A stretch of DNA of 64,000 nt from Antedon mediterranea (taxonomy: Eukaryota; Echinodermata; Crinoidea; Comatulida; Antedonidae): assembly GCF_964355755.1 (NCBI RefSeq), contig NC_092675.1, forward strand, positions 11,857,312 to 11,921,311, given 5' to 3'. A program made the translations under genes and the position numbers. The notes beneath the pieces were generated by a model that worked only from the letters and a program-made list of their open reading frames with translations, had not been told where the DNA came from and ran no database searches. Positions 23,670 to 34,640 of this stretch are shown here, one piece after another (position 1 is the stretch's first letter; each line of letters opens with the position of its first letter).

Positions 23670-25885
23670 GACAACATTGTTTTATATATTATACAGTATT
23701 TGTTTTAATACAAATGTTCTACATATAGTAATGTATAAAAACTATAGCCTATACCAGTTGTATTGAATAAAAATGACCTTTCACGCAAGATCAAATTTCA
23801 TAAGATACAAGCTTGTCATTGGTTGGTTTCATTTCGATACACTTTTTAAACTGTTGTCAGTTGCTTGGTGTTGATGGTGGTGGTGTTGAGACAAAGACTC
23901 ATCTTTTTGATAATTGTAAATACAGGTAGGAAAATAATTTGTTTTTATTTAGTAATCTACTAATTTATAAGCTTAGTCCTTACAGTTTAACTAGTTTACA
24001 ATAATAACTATAGCCTTAGTCCACTTGGCTTGTGTTGTGATAAATAATAAGAAACTAACTAGAGCCTGGCAGGGTGCTGAACTCAACTGTATTATAATTA
24101 CTGGATACTATGCCAAGGATAACTCCAGTACTTTTTATGAAGGTTATAAAATGGTATGTTGTAGGCCTGGCTAGGCTGTCTGCAGCTCCTATAAACACAT
24201 GCTAGGTATCACAGCTATACAATACACTCACTCACTTTCTTTTTTTCAGATGTAGGCCTATAGCCTAGTAAGTAGCTAAGTAGGCCATAACAAGCCATTA
24301 CTTAGCTAGAAAAGACAGCAATGGAATAATAACTGTTTTAATACAGTTAACTGTAATATCTTCTGATATACGTTGACGGTTGACTTTCATTAAAAGAAGT
24401 AATACACTGATACTGTTGAATGTATATGAGCTTTATTGAATTGAACTAATTTTGCTTGTCCGAAGACTGGAGAGAATATGATAATCTATTAACTGTTCAC
24501 TGAGTTGGTATATTGTGGAATTTATAATTGTTCTAATGGGATTTCTAACGGGAGTTACACCTCCATGCTAACAGTATAAACAAGTGTTGCTGTCCAGTGG
24601 TCCGATTTGCCCTAGCTTTCACTGAGGTGAAGGTGATGTGCATCTAAATATACAGATGACCATTGAGATAATATCTAATATGGGATGATCAATGATTTCA
24701 GAAATAAAAGGTTGGTATTTAGTGCTTAACTCATTGACTTGATAATATGTTGTGCAATAATTATTACACTGTTAATATTATTTATATTCATTTATAATTT
24801 GAGACTTTATATAGTGAGTGATTGTGAATGCATTATTTATCTAAGTACAGTACTACATATTGAACTATTTGTAGGCCATACATAACCTTTAAAAAAAAAA
24901 GTACTGTAGCCCAATGCTTATTATAAATACGAGATTAAATTATCTATTTTCAACATATAATGTGGTTGGAATCTATAACTATTAACTTTAAATCTGTTAA
25001 AAAATGTTTAAATTTTAAACATATTACTGACCAAACTCTGTAGTTTTTCATAAAATAATTTTTAAAAATAGTTTTAAGTCCTTTTTCTAGGTACCGGTAC
25101 TACATATTGAACTATGTATAGGCCTATGTAGATGTTTAGTAAAATCTGTAGCCCAATTCTTATGATGCTGTGCTGCATCCTGATCTCACTCAAGATATAA
25201 GTGTACAGTCAAGATATAAGTGTACAGTACTGTACACAATTAAAGCTAGAAATGCATTAGTCCTGTGAGTGGCCCGGATCTCGGCGAATTAGATTTGCTT
25301 TTGAAAGGGGAGTGGCACATATTTCTCAAATTGGGTAGTGCAATAACTGATTTTTTAATAAAATGAAATATAATATTATTTATTTTGCTGTTGCATCTAC
25401 AGTGAAACACTTTCACAAGGATGACAACATAAAAGTGAAGAGGAGAAAGGAGTACATCAATACAACAGGGCAGTAAAAATGGAAGCCGGAAAACAGATGG
25501 AGGTTTTTCTTTCAAATGCTGCGAGCAGAATTAAAAGAAAAGCAGCCCTACCAACTCCAAGACACACATGGAAATACTATTTTTTGTAATAACATCATTA
25601 TAACTCCGCTTTAACCACGTGCCGTAGATCCGATAAAATATACCAACAAACCAACATAGAATAACAACTTTTTTCAGCCTCCTTTTTAATTTTAATAGAC
25701 ACTTTGCTTACTATTTTTTGTTTTAATCAAGATTTTAAAATAGCTTGTAATAATAAAATGTTACTTGCCTATTATTACATTACTTGTATTTGTTGTATTT
25801 ATGACTCTCGCGGTATGGGGAGGATCATGTTATTGAAAGTGTAACATCTAGTCCGCAAGAATACGCACTAAATCAAGGATATTTC
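23670..25885. other. Core of the 5-kb element, no recognised gene
   Basis: AT-rich DNA with AGGCCTAG-type words. A short plus frame near 25450-25589 (KMEAGKQMEVFLSNAASRIK) follows a possible acceptor but matches nothing I recognise. No transposase motifs were seen. Confidence 0.4.
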
Positions 25886-26105
25886 TATGGTATATTTATT
25901 AATGTTAAGCTAACAGCGATCTCACCATGATCTCCTATGATTATTTATTATAATTATCTCATGGCGACCTCATCAGGATCTCATTGTGATCTTACCATGA
26001 TCTCATAAGTATCTCATAGCGATCTCACTATGATCTCATTATTATCTCATGGCGATCTCACCATGATCTCCTTATTATCTTCATGGCAATCTCACCATGA
26101 TCTCA
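25886..26105. repeat. ~30-bp GATC tandem array
   Basis: Degenerate copies of ATCTCATGGCGATCTCACCATG, with ATCTC and GATC words alternating. It leads directly into the 120-bp array. Confidence 0.8.
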
Positions 26106-26727
26106 TTTTATGATATCAATTGCTGATATCACTTTGGTATCTATTTGTGATTTCAATATGATATCATAATTGATCTCTTGAATATCTCAGAGGCCGACAT
26201 CAATGTTGAGATCGCCATGAGATCATTCTATGATATCAATTGCTGATACCACTCTGGTATCTATTTGTGATTTCAATATGATATCATAAGTGATCTCTCA
26301 AATATCTCAGAGGCTGACATCAATGTTGAGATCAACATGAGATCATTCTATGATATCAATTGCTGATATCACTCTGGTATCTATTTGTGACTTCAATATG
26401 ATATCATAAGTGATCTCTCAAATATCTCAGAGGCTGACATCAATGTTGAGATCGCCATGAGATCATTCTATGATATCAATTGCTGATATCACTCTGGTAT
26501 CTATTTGTGATTTCAATATGATATCATAAGTGATCTCTCAAATATCTCAGAGGCTGACATCAATGTTGAGATCGCCATGAGATCATTCTATGATATCAAT
26601 TGCTGATATCACTCTGGTATCTATTTGTGATTTCAATATGATATCATAAATGATCTCTCAAATATCTCAGAGGCTGACATCAATGTTGAGATCAACATGA
26701 TATCACTATGAGATCAAATTCTTACCT
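26106..26727. repeat. 120-bp tandem repeat, five copies
   Basis: Five units of exactly 120 bp beginning near 26101, 26221, 26341, 26461 and 26581. Landmarks are TATGATATCAATTGCTGATA, CTATTTGTGATTTCAATATG and GACATCAATGTTGAGATC. Copies differ at only a few positions (CGCC/CAAC, TAAGTG/TAAATG), so the amplification looks recent. Confidence 0.95.
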
Positions 26728-27088
26728 GGGCAATTACACAGCTATTTGTTTGCTATTATTTCCTATTATTGCTGTATCAGGTATAGCAATTACACAGCTA
26801 TTTGTTTGCTATTATTTGCTATTATTGCTGTATCAGGTATAGCAATTACACAGCTATTTGGTTGCTATTATTTGCTATTATTGCTGTATCAGGTATAGCA
26901 ATTACACAGCTATTTCTTTGCTATTATTGCTGTAAAAGGTATAGCAATTACACAGCTATTTGTTTGCTATTAATTGCTATTATTGCTGTATCATGTATAG
27001 CAATTACACAGCTATTTGTTTGCTATTAATTGCTATTATTGCTGTATCAGGTATAGCATTTACACAGCTATTTGTTTGCTATTTATTG
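26728..27088. repeat. TAGCAA array, right part
   Basis: Continuation of the array seen at 21480-21737, with the same orientation and units. It ends at ATGACCAATCCTGCGC (about 27092), the flank that also follows the 94-bp satellite near 3741. Confidence 0.8.
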
Positions 27089-27815
27089 CTATGACCAATC
27101 CTGCGCCTTAGTAGAGTGATTCTGTGGCTGTTAGTACACTCAGTGTGGAAGACTGTCGACAGTTTACCAGAGACCTATCTGACTGTATTAAGTAATTTTA
27201 ATACACGATCGTATGTGAAGACATGGCATAATGTATCGGGTGCAGGTTTATCGTACTGCCATGGAGCAACCTATATTGAACATTTATACCAAGTATCAAA
27301 TGTTTTTGAATACGAGAAGTATTTTTTATCGATGTTTTTTTATATGTTTTTAAGCAAAATGTTACTGTACGCGGTCTTAGCTAAGACTGTTTTATAGCAA
27401 TGGTCTAACAAGGGTGGCTTTGGTAAGACCGTCTATCTGATAAATCGGGGAGTTATGGTATCATGGTTACATGTACTTTACTATTTCAATCGACTATATG
27501 ACAGTGACATTTTTAACACAAAGTATTAAATCGCAAATGTTCTAGCATAGCCACGTGGAGCGTCGTGAAAACGAAACATTGATGTTCGATTCGCCGGACC
27601 GGAACCGTGCCGGAACAGGTGTGAAAAACCATTTAGTGGTATATTATTTAGATACATCGCCTCCTACGATAATTGTTTTTAATAGCTGAAAAACGATAGA
27701 ACAGCTTGAGTAGGCTACAGCATCATAATGACAGGCCGATTTTTATTTTGATAGATTTAATATACGTTTATACAAATGTATTGATTTGTGATGAATGGAA
27801 CATTCCAATCTTTGG
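27089..27815. other. Flank, no recognised gene
   Basis: A 93-codon plus frame (27116-27397) has no recognisable motif. The remainder is non-coding. Confidence 0.35.
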
Positions 27816-28640
27816 TTTAACACAAGTAGGTAAATTTATGGGTCCTTGGGGATAAACTTAAAACCTACATGTAGCATACCTTACATTTTACCATTTACTT
27901 TTAATTTGATTATTTATACATCCTCTATATATCTTTGTCACCCTGACAGGTTACCTTCACTTTTCTAGCTAATGGATTTTAAGAATGTTAATGAATATAA
28001 CAGCAATCCACATTAATTCTCTTAAGATAAAATGGGCCTGTCCAATATTACCATTCACTGACCACATTAGAAACACTCCTTTCTCAACTAGCATCTTAGC
28101 TACACCTTTCATCGCACTATCTTTCACTTGATTCTCTTGGAATAAATTACATATTTCACTTTATACATTTAGTAGTTGTTTTATTTTACCGTTGCCCTAA
28201 TAATTACTAAAGTGGTGACCCTCGACTTTACTGAATATATAGTATTGCAATACTTTGACAATACTGTAAATACGCATTTTTTGTCGCCATATCAATCGCA
28301 AATTTCTGTTAGATATATAAACACATATACAAATAAACTTTATTACTGTGAGTGTGGGTAGGCCCTACTGTTAGATATATAAACACATAATATACAAATA
28401 AACTTTAATACTGACAGTTGCTTCTCAACGTTTGTATTAATTGATAATTACAAAAACTATAAACGTCGTAGTGGTGTATCGTTACATATGTTTTACTGTA
28501 GTTAGTGGTATATTATTTATAGGCTTATAAAACATGTAAACATATTAATTTCGTTACTGAGTGGATAAAGAATATTATTTAAAAATTGTTCTTCTTTGTA
28601 CCCATCCTCTTCCCCATCCCTCAACCTTAATGCTATATAC
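27816..28640. repeat. Dispersed repeat, direct copy (inverted copy at 44340-44735)
   Basis: Matches the reverse complement of 44340-44735: AAGTAGGTAAATTTATG, GTTAGATATATAAACACAT (present twice here) and TTGCTTCTCAACGTTTGTAT. It abuts family X copy B. In the 44-kb copy it is next to a segment also found by family X copies C and D, so these units travel together. Confidence 0.65.
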
Positions 28641-28986
28641 AACAAGAAATATTTCTTACAAAAAACGCTGCTCGCTTATTAACGTAACAGTTTTAAAGAT
28701 ATATTGTCCCTCTGAAAAATATTTTTATTTCAAATTTGTTTTTGAATGTGTCATTTTATTGTCACATAATAGTTATTTTGCCTGAAAAAAATGTAATTAA
28801 AAGCAAAAAATATTCAATTGTCTGTCAGACAATGTGGTTTTTGAGTTATAATTAAACGTTTCTTTTCTCTTTTTATAATGTGAATTTTGTTACAGAAGTG
28901 AATAACTTTGATATGAAACAGACTCAATTTAGTTTATTTTATTTTATTGCTAAGGTCAAGTCTGGGGGTCACTTCATCACGCCTTA
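28641..28986 (+). mobile_element. Family X repeat, copy B (5' part)
   Basis: Opens with AAGAAATATTTCTT at 28644 and continues to CATCACGCCTTA, where a Harbinger-like left end begins. The junction is identical to that at 33042/33043, so B and C are duplicates of one composite and not independent insertions. Confidence 0.7.
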
Positions 28987-29060
28987 AGGCTATGTTCAGA
29001 CCCATGGCGTTAGACCGTTTTAGCGTACAACGTTACTAGCAAGGTCACATTACAAATAGT
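28987..29060. mobile_element. Harbinger-like left end, truncated
   Basis: AGGCTATGTTCAGACCCATGG followed by CGTTAGACCGTTTTAGCG. It matches 33043-33118 until both diverge after TCACATTACAAATA. Confidence 0.65.
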
Positions 29061-29954
29061 GGATGGAATATAATGTAAAAAAAGGGCCTAACCTAGAAAT
29101 AATTGCGTACAAAGGTTTTTAAGTGGATTTCACGTCTTCATCATGTACTGGATCTGAGAAAAAAAGTCCCGAAAACTCTGAGACCGCGAAAGGTCATTTT
29201 GGGTCATTTTAAAGTCATTTGAGGTCAAAAAGTTACAATATCACGTTTTTGGACATTAAATATTTTTCCAACATCATTTTTACCTTGATATTGGTGTCAA
29301 AATAAAGCTTATTAAATGTGGAATTCAGTGACATAAACTTTATTGATTACTAGTACATTTTAATATTGAATTAAAGCTAATTAACTATTTTTTTATGCAC
29401 TTCTTTTTTAAATATTCAATGACATTTTATAGCTCACTAGGAAGCTTAAAATGTTTCAATGTTTTCCTAAAAATATCTTTAGGACTCCAAGACACTAGAG
29501 TGAAATTTTCAAAATCATAGCCTCAATAATGAGGAGTTGAGCACTTTTTAAAACTTTGTGATTTGAAAAAGATGTATTTTAACCAATTTGACAAAAAAAA
29601 CCTACGCAGGCCCCTTTGGGCTTCCATACCTAATGTTTCTTGAAATATAGCTTTCTGATTGGCTGAAAGTTTTATGCAGCCTGGAACCAGCATCACTACA
29701 CCGCCAGGAAAAGTTTTTGTCAAGAGTTTTATTATTTATATCATTTTTTATACACAGGTTTGTTTTTATGTTCATTATGTTTAGATAAGACAGATAATTA
29801 ATTGAATAATGTAATTATTACCATATATATATGATTAGACCTATTACTAGGCTCTGATGGGTACTAGGCCTAGCTGAGCTAAGCCAGGTAGGAAGGGGAG
29901 GCCTCCTAACCTAGGTAGGCCTAGCCTAGGCTGGGTAAGGGGTTCTATTATTAG
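29061..29954. other. Non-coding spacer
   Basis: Holds several GGTCATTT words (29190-29230) and a dense AGGCCTAGCCTAGGC cluster near 29860-29935. A 66-codon minus frame at 29523-29723 is not recognised. Confidence 0.4.
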
Positions 29955-30041
29955 TTTATTGTCACATAATAGTTATTTTACCTGAAAAAATGTAATTAAA
30001 AGCAAAAAATGTGGTTTTTGAGTTATAATTAAACATTTCTT

Positions 30042-31435
30042 GGACATCCACACCAATTCGGATATTAGGTATCTATGTTGGACATGATAAGGAATATTGT
30101 TATCAAAAGAACTGGAAAGAAAAAATAGACGCATTAGAAAATACCCTAAAAACATGGGAGAAAAGACACCTCACTTTTTTTGGAAGAATTACTATTGTAA
30201 AAACATTAGCGCTCTCAAAAATTATATACAATTCCTGCATTTTGCTAGTACCAGAAAAAGTAATAAAAGAGGTGGATAAATTAATTTTTAAATTCATTTG
30301 GGAAACTAAGAAAGAGAAAATAAAAGGAAAAACCATGTGTGCCAATTACAGTCAAGGTGGTCTAAAAATGGTAGAATTCAGATCTCAGGTAATATCTTTC
30401 CAAGTTAAATGGTACAGGAGACTGTATGAAAACGATGATGCCAAATGGAAATATTTACCTACATTTTATATAGAAAAGATAGGCCCAAAATCATTAACCT
30501 CAAATTTATCAAAAGTTCCGTGTAATATATCCGTACCACCATTTTACCTCTCAGTTATTAAGTCTATAGCAGTAGCTAATGCTTGTAATAATAGATTAAA
30601 TAAGGAACCAATAAGCTATGATGACATTATTAATCAATCATTATGGGGTAATGAGTTTATATGTATTAAAAAGAAGCCGTTATATAACTGTAACTGGATT
30701 AGTTCAGGGTTTTTAAAAATATATGATGTAATAAATAATAATGTGTTTAAGCCTGCGATAGAGATAAAAAGAAGGTTAAGATGTACACAAAATTGGATCA
30801 GTGAATATTCATGTATATTGAAAGCCATTCCAAAAGAATGGAAATGTATTTTAAAATCAACACATGACATTAATGTAAATGATATACCTATTACAAACAA
30901 TAAGGTCTTAAATATGACGTCTAGACAATTATATAGATTCATAATAGATGCTCAATATATTACACCTACGGCACAGGTTAAGTGGGAATCCATATTTGGT
31001 AATATGCCATGGACAAAAATATGGGTTAAGAAAGTTTCTGGTCTTAAAGAAAAAAAACTGGCACATTTTAATTTTAAATTGTTGCACAGAATATTGCCAA
31101 CAAATGAAAGATTACATAGGTGGAGACTTGTAAATTCCCCATGTTGTGACACATGCAATGTTATTGAGAATGATAAACATATGTTAGTAGAGTGCATAAC
31201 AGTAAAATCTTTATGGAGAGAGATAAACGAAATAATTAGAGCAGTAAGCATACATATTCCTGTTTTTTCTTTCAAAAGACTTTTATTTGAAACTGACAAT
31301 AATTACGTAAATAAATTATACACTTTAGGAGCATTTTGTATTTATAAAGTAAAGATATTAAGTTTATTGGAAAAAGAAAAAAAAATCAATCTCCTACAAA
31401 TGTTTAAATCTGAAAAAAAGATAAGAAATATGTAA
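30042..31435 (+). pseudogene. LINE ORF2, C-terminal part
   Basis: The frame is open from the insertion edge, well before the first methionine at 30242, through TPIRILGIYVGHDKEYC and FGRITIVKTLALSKIIY. These motifs lie at the end of the reverse transcriptase thumb in L1/Tx1-clade elements. VDKLIFKFIWETKKEKI and a C-terminal cysteine block (CCDTCNVIENDKHMLVEC, a zf-RVT-like C-x2-C...H...C) follow. It stops at 31435. The endonuclease and catalytic RT motifs are absent because of 5' truncation, the usual result of incomplete target-primed reverse transcription. The remaining 465 codons are uninterrupted, so the insertion is fairly young. Confidence 0.85.
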
Positions 31436-31514
31436 ATCTGCAGGTATACTGTATATGCTCAACCAGATTAAGGAAGAAAATATGTAATTGAGATACCATG
31501 AATGATGAATCTAT

Positions 31515-31547
<33 letters not shown>

Positions 31548-32372
31548 CTTGCTACTATACTGTATGTTTTGTAAATATGTATACCTTGATGATTTGAAAA
31601 CAAAAAGACAAAATGTGAAAAGCTTTTTATAGATTGATGATAAAAAAAAAATGATGAAGGATAAGAAGGTTTAGGTTTAAGTGGGGAAGTGTTTTCATCA
31701 AAGCTTTCATATTATAGGTATATACCGTATATATGTAATTTGCACATTCTTACTGCATGTGGAATTTTGAAATGATAAAATGGTTAAAAAGAAAAAAAAA
31801 AAAAAAAATGTCTAATTTTTTTAATGGATCATTAAACACAAATGTTGTTAAATGATAATGTATGTATAAAAAAAAATAATAGAATAAATAATAAGTAAAA
31901 AAAAATTAATTGAATGAACCCACATAGGAAAAAAAAAGTTAAATGAAACTTTGATGGGTTATACTGTAGATGCAAAAAAGGATAATCTGTTGGAAATAAA
32001 TTTTGTAAACATTTAAAGATAAAAAAAATCAATGTTAAAGGATGAGGAAAATATAATGTTAACAGTAAAAAGTTAGTAATTAGTATAACAGAGAATATGC
32101 ATTGTTTAAATGAAAATATGTTTGCATAGATAAATCCAAAGAAAAATAAAATGGGACAAACCCATGGGATGGATTTATTAAACATAAACGTATTATAATT
32201 GTATGAAATAAATATGCATGTAGATGAAAAAAAAACAAAAACAACTATGTAAGAAAAAATAAGCTTTGTTAATGAAAATGTGTTATAGATAATATGTATA
32301 AAAAGAGGAAACTATGTAATCAATGTGGTTAAATGATAATGTATGTATAAACAAAATAATATATGGAAATAG

Positions 32373-32403
<31 letters not shown>

Positions 32404-32914
32404 AAATAAGTAAAAAAAAAAAAAAAAGTGGAAGGAATCCACATAAGAGAAGAAAGTAAAAAAGTTAAATGAAAATTTAAGAAGTTATAGATGCAAAAAA
32501 GGATCTGCTGGTTTTGTAAACATTAAAGAACAAAAATATTAATATTAATGTTAAAGGATGAGAACAATATTATGTTAACAGTAAACATGTAGTAAGTAAT
32601 GAGTATAACAGAGAATATGCATTGTTAAATGAAAATGTGGTAGATGAAAAAATCAAAAACAACTATGTAAGAAAAAAAATAAGCTTGTTAATGAAAATGT
32701 GTTACAGATAATATGTTTAAAAAGAGGAAGCTATGTAATCAATGTGATAATATGTAAACAAATGAATAAAACTCTTTAAATAAGTATATGAATACAGATG
32801 ATTAAACAAACATTGTAAATATAATGATATGTATAGTGTATAGTGAAAAATATATGTAAAGAGAACAGTGGTATGGAAATAAAAGTGGGATGAACCCACA
32901 TAAGATAAAAAAAA
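31436..32914 (+). repeat. LINE 3' UTR with internal repeats and hairpins
   Basis: Two to three diverged repeats of about 430-500 bp. Each is closed by a short hairpin of the form GTGG(G/A)...(C/T)CCAC: TGAACCCACATA near 31915, GTGGAAGGAATCCAC near 32428 and GTGGGATGAACCCAC near 32885. A 31-T run sits at about 31517. A second copy of this UTR lies at 59200-60085. Minus-strand frames here are T/A-rich artefacts. Confidence 0.8.
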
Positions 32915-33110
32915 AAACGTTTCTTTTCTCTTTTTATAATGTGAATTTTGTTACAGAAGTGAATAACTTTGATATGAAACAGACTCAATTTAGTTTATTT
33001 TATTGCTAAGGTCAAGTCTGGGGGTCACTTCATCACGCCTTAAGGCTATGTTCAGACCCATGGCGTTAGACCGTTTTATAGCGTACAACGTTACTAGCAA
33101 GGTCACATTA

Positions 33111-33710
33111 CAAATACCGCAGAGAAAAAAATGAGGTGTTCAGACCCATAGCGTACGAGTATCGTTACAACGGAAGTGCGTCATTCAGGTTGTTTCTACA
33201 GTAGTTGCATAATATTCATGTGCTCTTACCCACGTGTTTTCATCATTATATCCACTGTATATAGGCCTAGGTCTCAGCCCTACAATTATAACAAAATTTG
33301 TCGTAAATAAAACATACCTCAGCATTTATTTAAGAAAAATATAGTAAAGCCAAATTTCTGTTTCTATTGTTTTTATTTTGTAGTAAATAACATTTTCCCC
33401 AGGCTCTTGTGTTACGAAAATAAAGCAGGCCTCCTACAGTAATGATGAAGAAAAAAAAATTGATTGTGATTAGTCTATCCAGTCCAGTCGGTTGAAAATA
33501 ACCCTTAACTTGCTAATAAAAAAGACACAGCTCCCCTTCTTGTTTGTTTACTGATTTTTTTTTAGGAGTTAGGGGGTTTTCAGCATTAAACTTGTCCAGT
33601 CTAGTCTGCCTTGTATATGACTTGATGTCCCACGCTAGTTTTTAGCTTGAATGAAATGCGTGAATGGCTCTAGCTAGCTAGGCCTAAAAGCGGACGGGAT
33701 CGTAGTCCCT
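33111..33710. other. Interior of the Harbinger-like element, no gene
   Basis: Contains the second Harbinger-type end near 33137 and AT-rich DNA. No coding signal was seen. Confidence 0.4.
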
Positions 33711-33939
33711 ATGTTTAAATACAAGGTGCATTTATTTATGTCATTTGTTAGAAAATATAATGGTAATCAGTTGATAGTAGTTTGTAGCCTTTGTAACAGT
33801 TGTATTTGTAGTTTTTTTTTCTCCTTTGTGGCGTTAACCACTATTTATTCATTTCATTTCATCAACAGATTAATACAATTATTTCTAATAATAATAACTA
33901 TTCATTGTTATTCTTACTTTTGTTATATATATATATATA

Positions 33940-34150
33940 TGCTGCCTGTCCACCCAGGCAGCACTTGCCAGCTTTATACTATGACGTTATCCAAATTCCT
34001 TCACTTGCACTGATGAAGGGCTAGTGTTGCCCGAAAGCTCTGCTAACTTTTCTGGCTGTTTACTTTATCGTTTTGATTTAGCTTTTCGCTTTTTATTTTT
34101 GTATCTCCATTGAGATCCAGCCACTGTTACCCACAGCATTGTCATTTTTT
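33940..34150 (+). mobile_element. Penelope-like element terminal fragment
   Basis: Matches the minus strand of 4735-4865: CACCCAGGCAGCACTTGCCAG, ATCCAAATTCCTTCACTTG, CTTTTCTGGCTGTTTACT. It carries the intact hammerhead core described separately. No coding part remains. Confidence 0.7.
34000..34060 (+). ncRNA. Hammerhead ribozyme-like motif in Penelope repeat
   Basis: Core CTGATGA at 34010-34016, stem II GGGC/GCCC with a seven-base loop, then GAAA at 34033-34036. After it, GC-TCT-GC-TA could form the minimal stem III followed by a cleavable UA. This is the known arrangement of the hammerhead motifs of Penelope-like elements. Stem I pairing immediately outside the core is not clear to me by eye, so activity is uncertain. 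Confidence 0.55.
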
Positions 34151-34640
34151 CAGTAATTTGCCTTTGGATTTATATATATAGGCCTCTATATATATATTTT
34201 TTTAAATTTTTTTATTTTATCAACGTTACTGTTCTTGGAATCAGAACATTAATATTTCTTTTCTGTTATCCACCTTTTTTCATAATGTTCTAGTATTTTT
34301 TATTTGTTCTATAATTCTCAACATCTAACATTGTGAACACTTAACTAATAAATGTACTGTAGGAGATACATTTACTAATGTTGTATGGTTATTTTCGGTA
34401 GTATTTTTTGACATATAATTCATTTATACCCTATATACAGATTATATACATTATTTTAAAATACGAATATAAAAAAAAAACAAAAACAAAAATATTAAAA
34501 ATGCTTTTCTTACTCCTGTGTCTAGTTTTATGTCTCATGGTTATTTGTATGCTTATCTTCTCGTGCGTTACTTATGTTGCGTTACGTTTCTTTTTTGTTT
34601 TCAATATTAATTTATACAATTTAAAAAAAAATTGATATTT
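34151..34640. other. AT-rich interior, no gene
   Basis: Low-complexity AT-rich DNA with a (TA)n stretch near 34175-34195. Frames here are low complexity. Confidence 0.4.

Larger units (their letters stand above)
21738..26727. mobile_element. 5-kb element with subterminal satellites splitting the TAGCAA array
   Basis: The left end reads CCCAGTCAAGA and the right end TCTTACCTGGG, so the ends are inverted (CCCAG, with AAGA matching further in). The dinucleotide CA lies on both sides, whereas the unbroken array has TATAGCAATTACAC with a single CA. This fits insertion with a 2-bp duplication. The left 1.5 kb is a 61-bp GATATC satellite and the right 0.8 kb holds 30-bp and 120-bp GATC/GATATC arrays. 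The 2.6-kb middle has no recognisable transposase, so it is presumably non-autonomous. The superfamily is not assigned. Confidence 0.6.
30042..32914 (+). mobile_element. 5'-truncated Tx1/L1-like LINE with target duplication
   Basis: A non-LTR retrotransposon inserted into family X copy C. The flanks AAACATTTCTT (30031-30041) and AAACGTTTCTT (32915-32925) are an 11-bp target duplication with one difference. The 5' end is cut inside the reverse transcriptase. The 3' untranslated region (31436-32914) is about 1.5 kb, has internal repeats and T/A tracts, and ends GTGGGATGAACCCACATAAG plus an A-run. Confidence 0.85.
29955..33042 (+). mobile_element. Family X repeat, copy C (split by a LINE)
   Basis: Family X sequence occupies 29955-30041, resumes at 32915-33042, and then finishes at 36505-36764 after a Harbinger-like insertion. 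The parts join in the same order as in copy A. The 5' palindrome is missing, so the copy is truncated on the left. Confidence 0.7.

Noticed and set aside
25246-25515. 89-codon minus-strand frame in the 5-kb element
   Set aside because: No recognisable motif; the opposite strand looks equally or more protein-like, and neither is convincing.
31832-32988. Minus-strand frames rich in Phe, Ile and Tyr
   Set aside because: They are antisense of an A-rich LINE 3' UTR.
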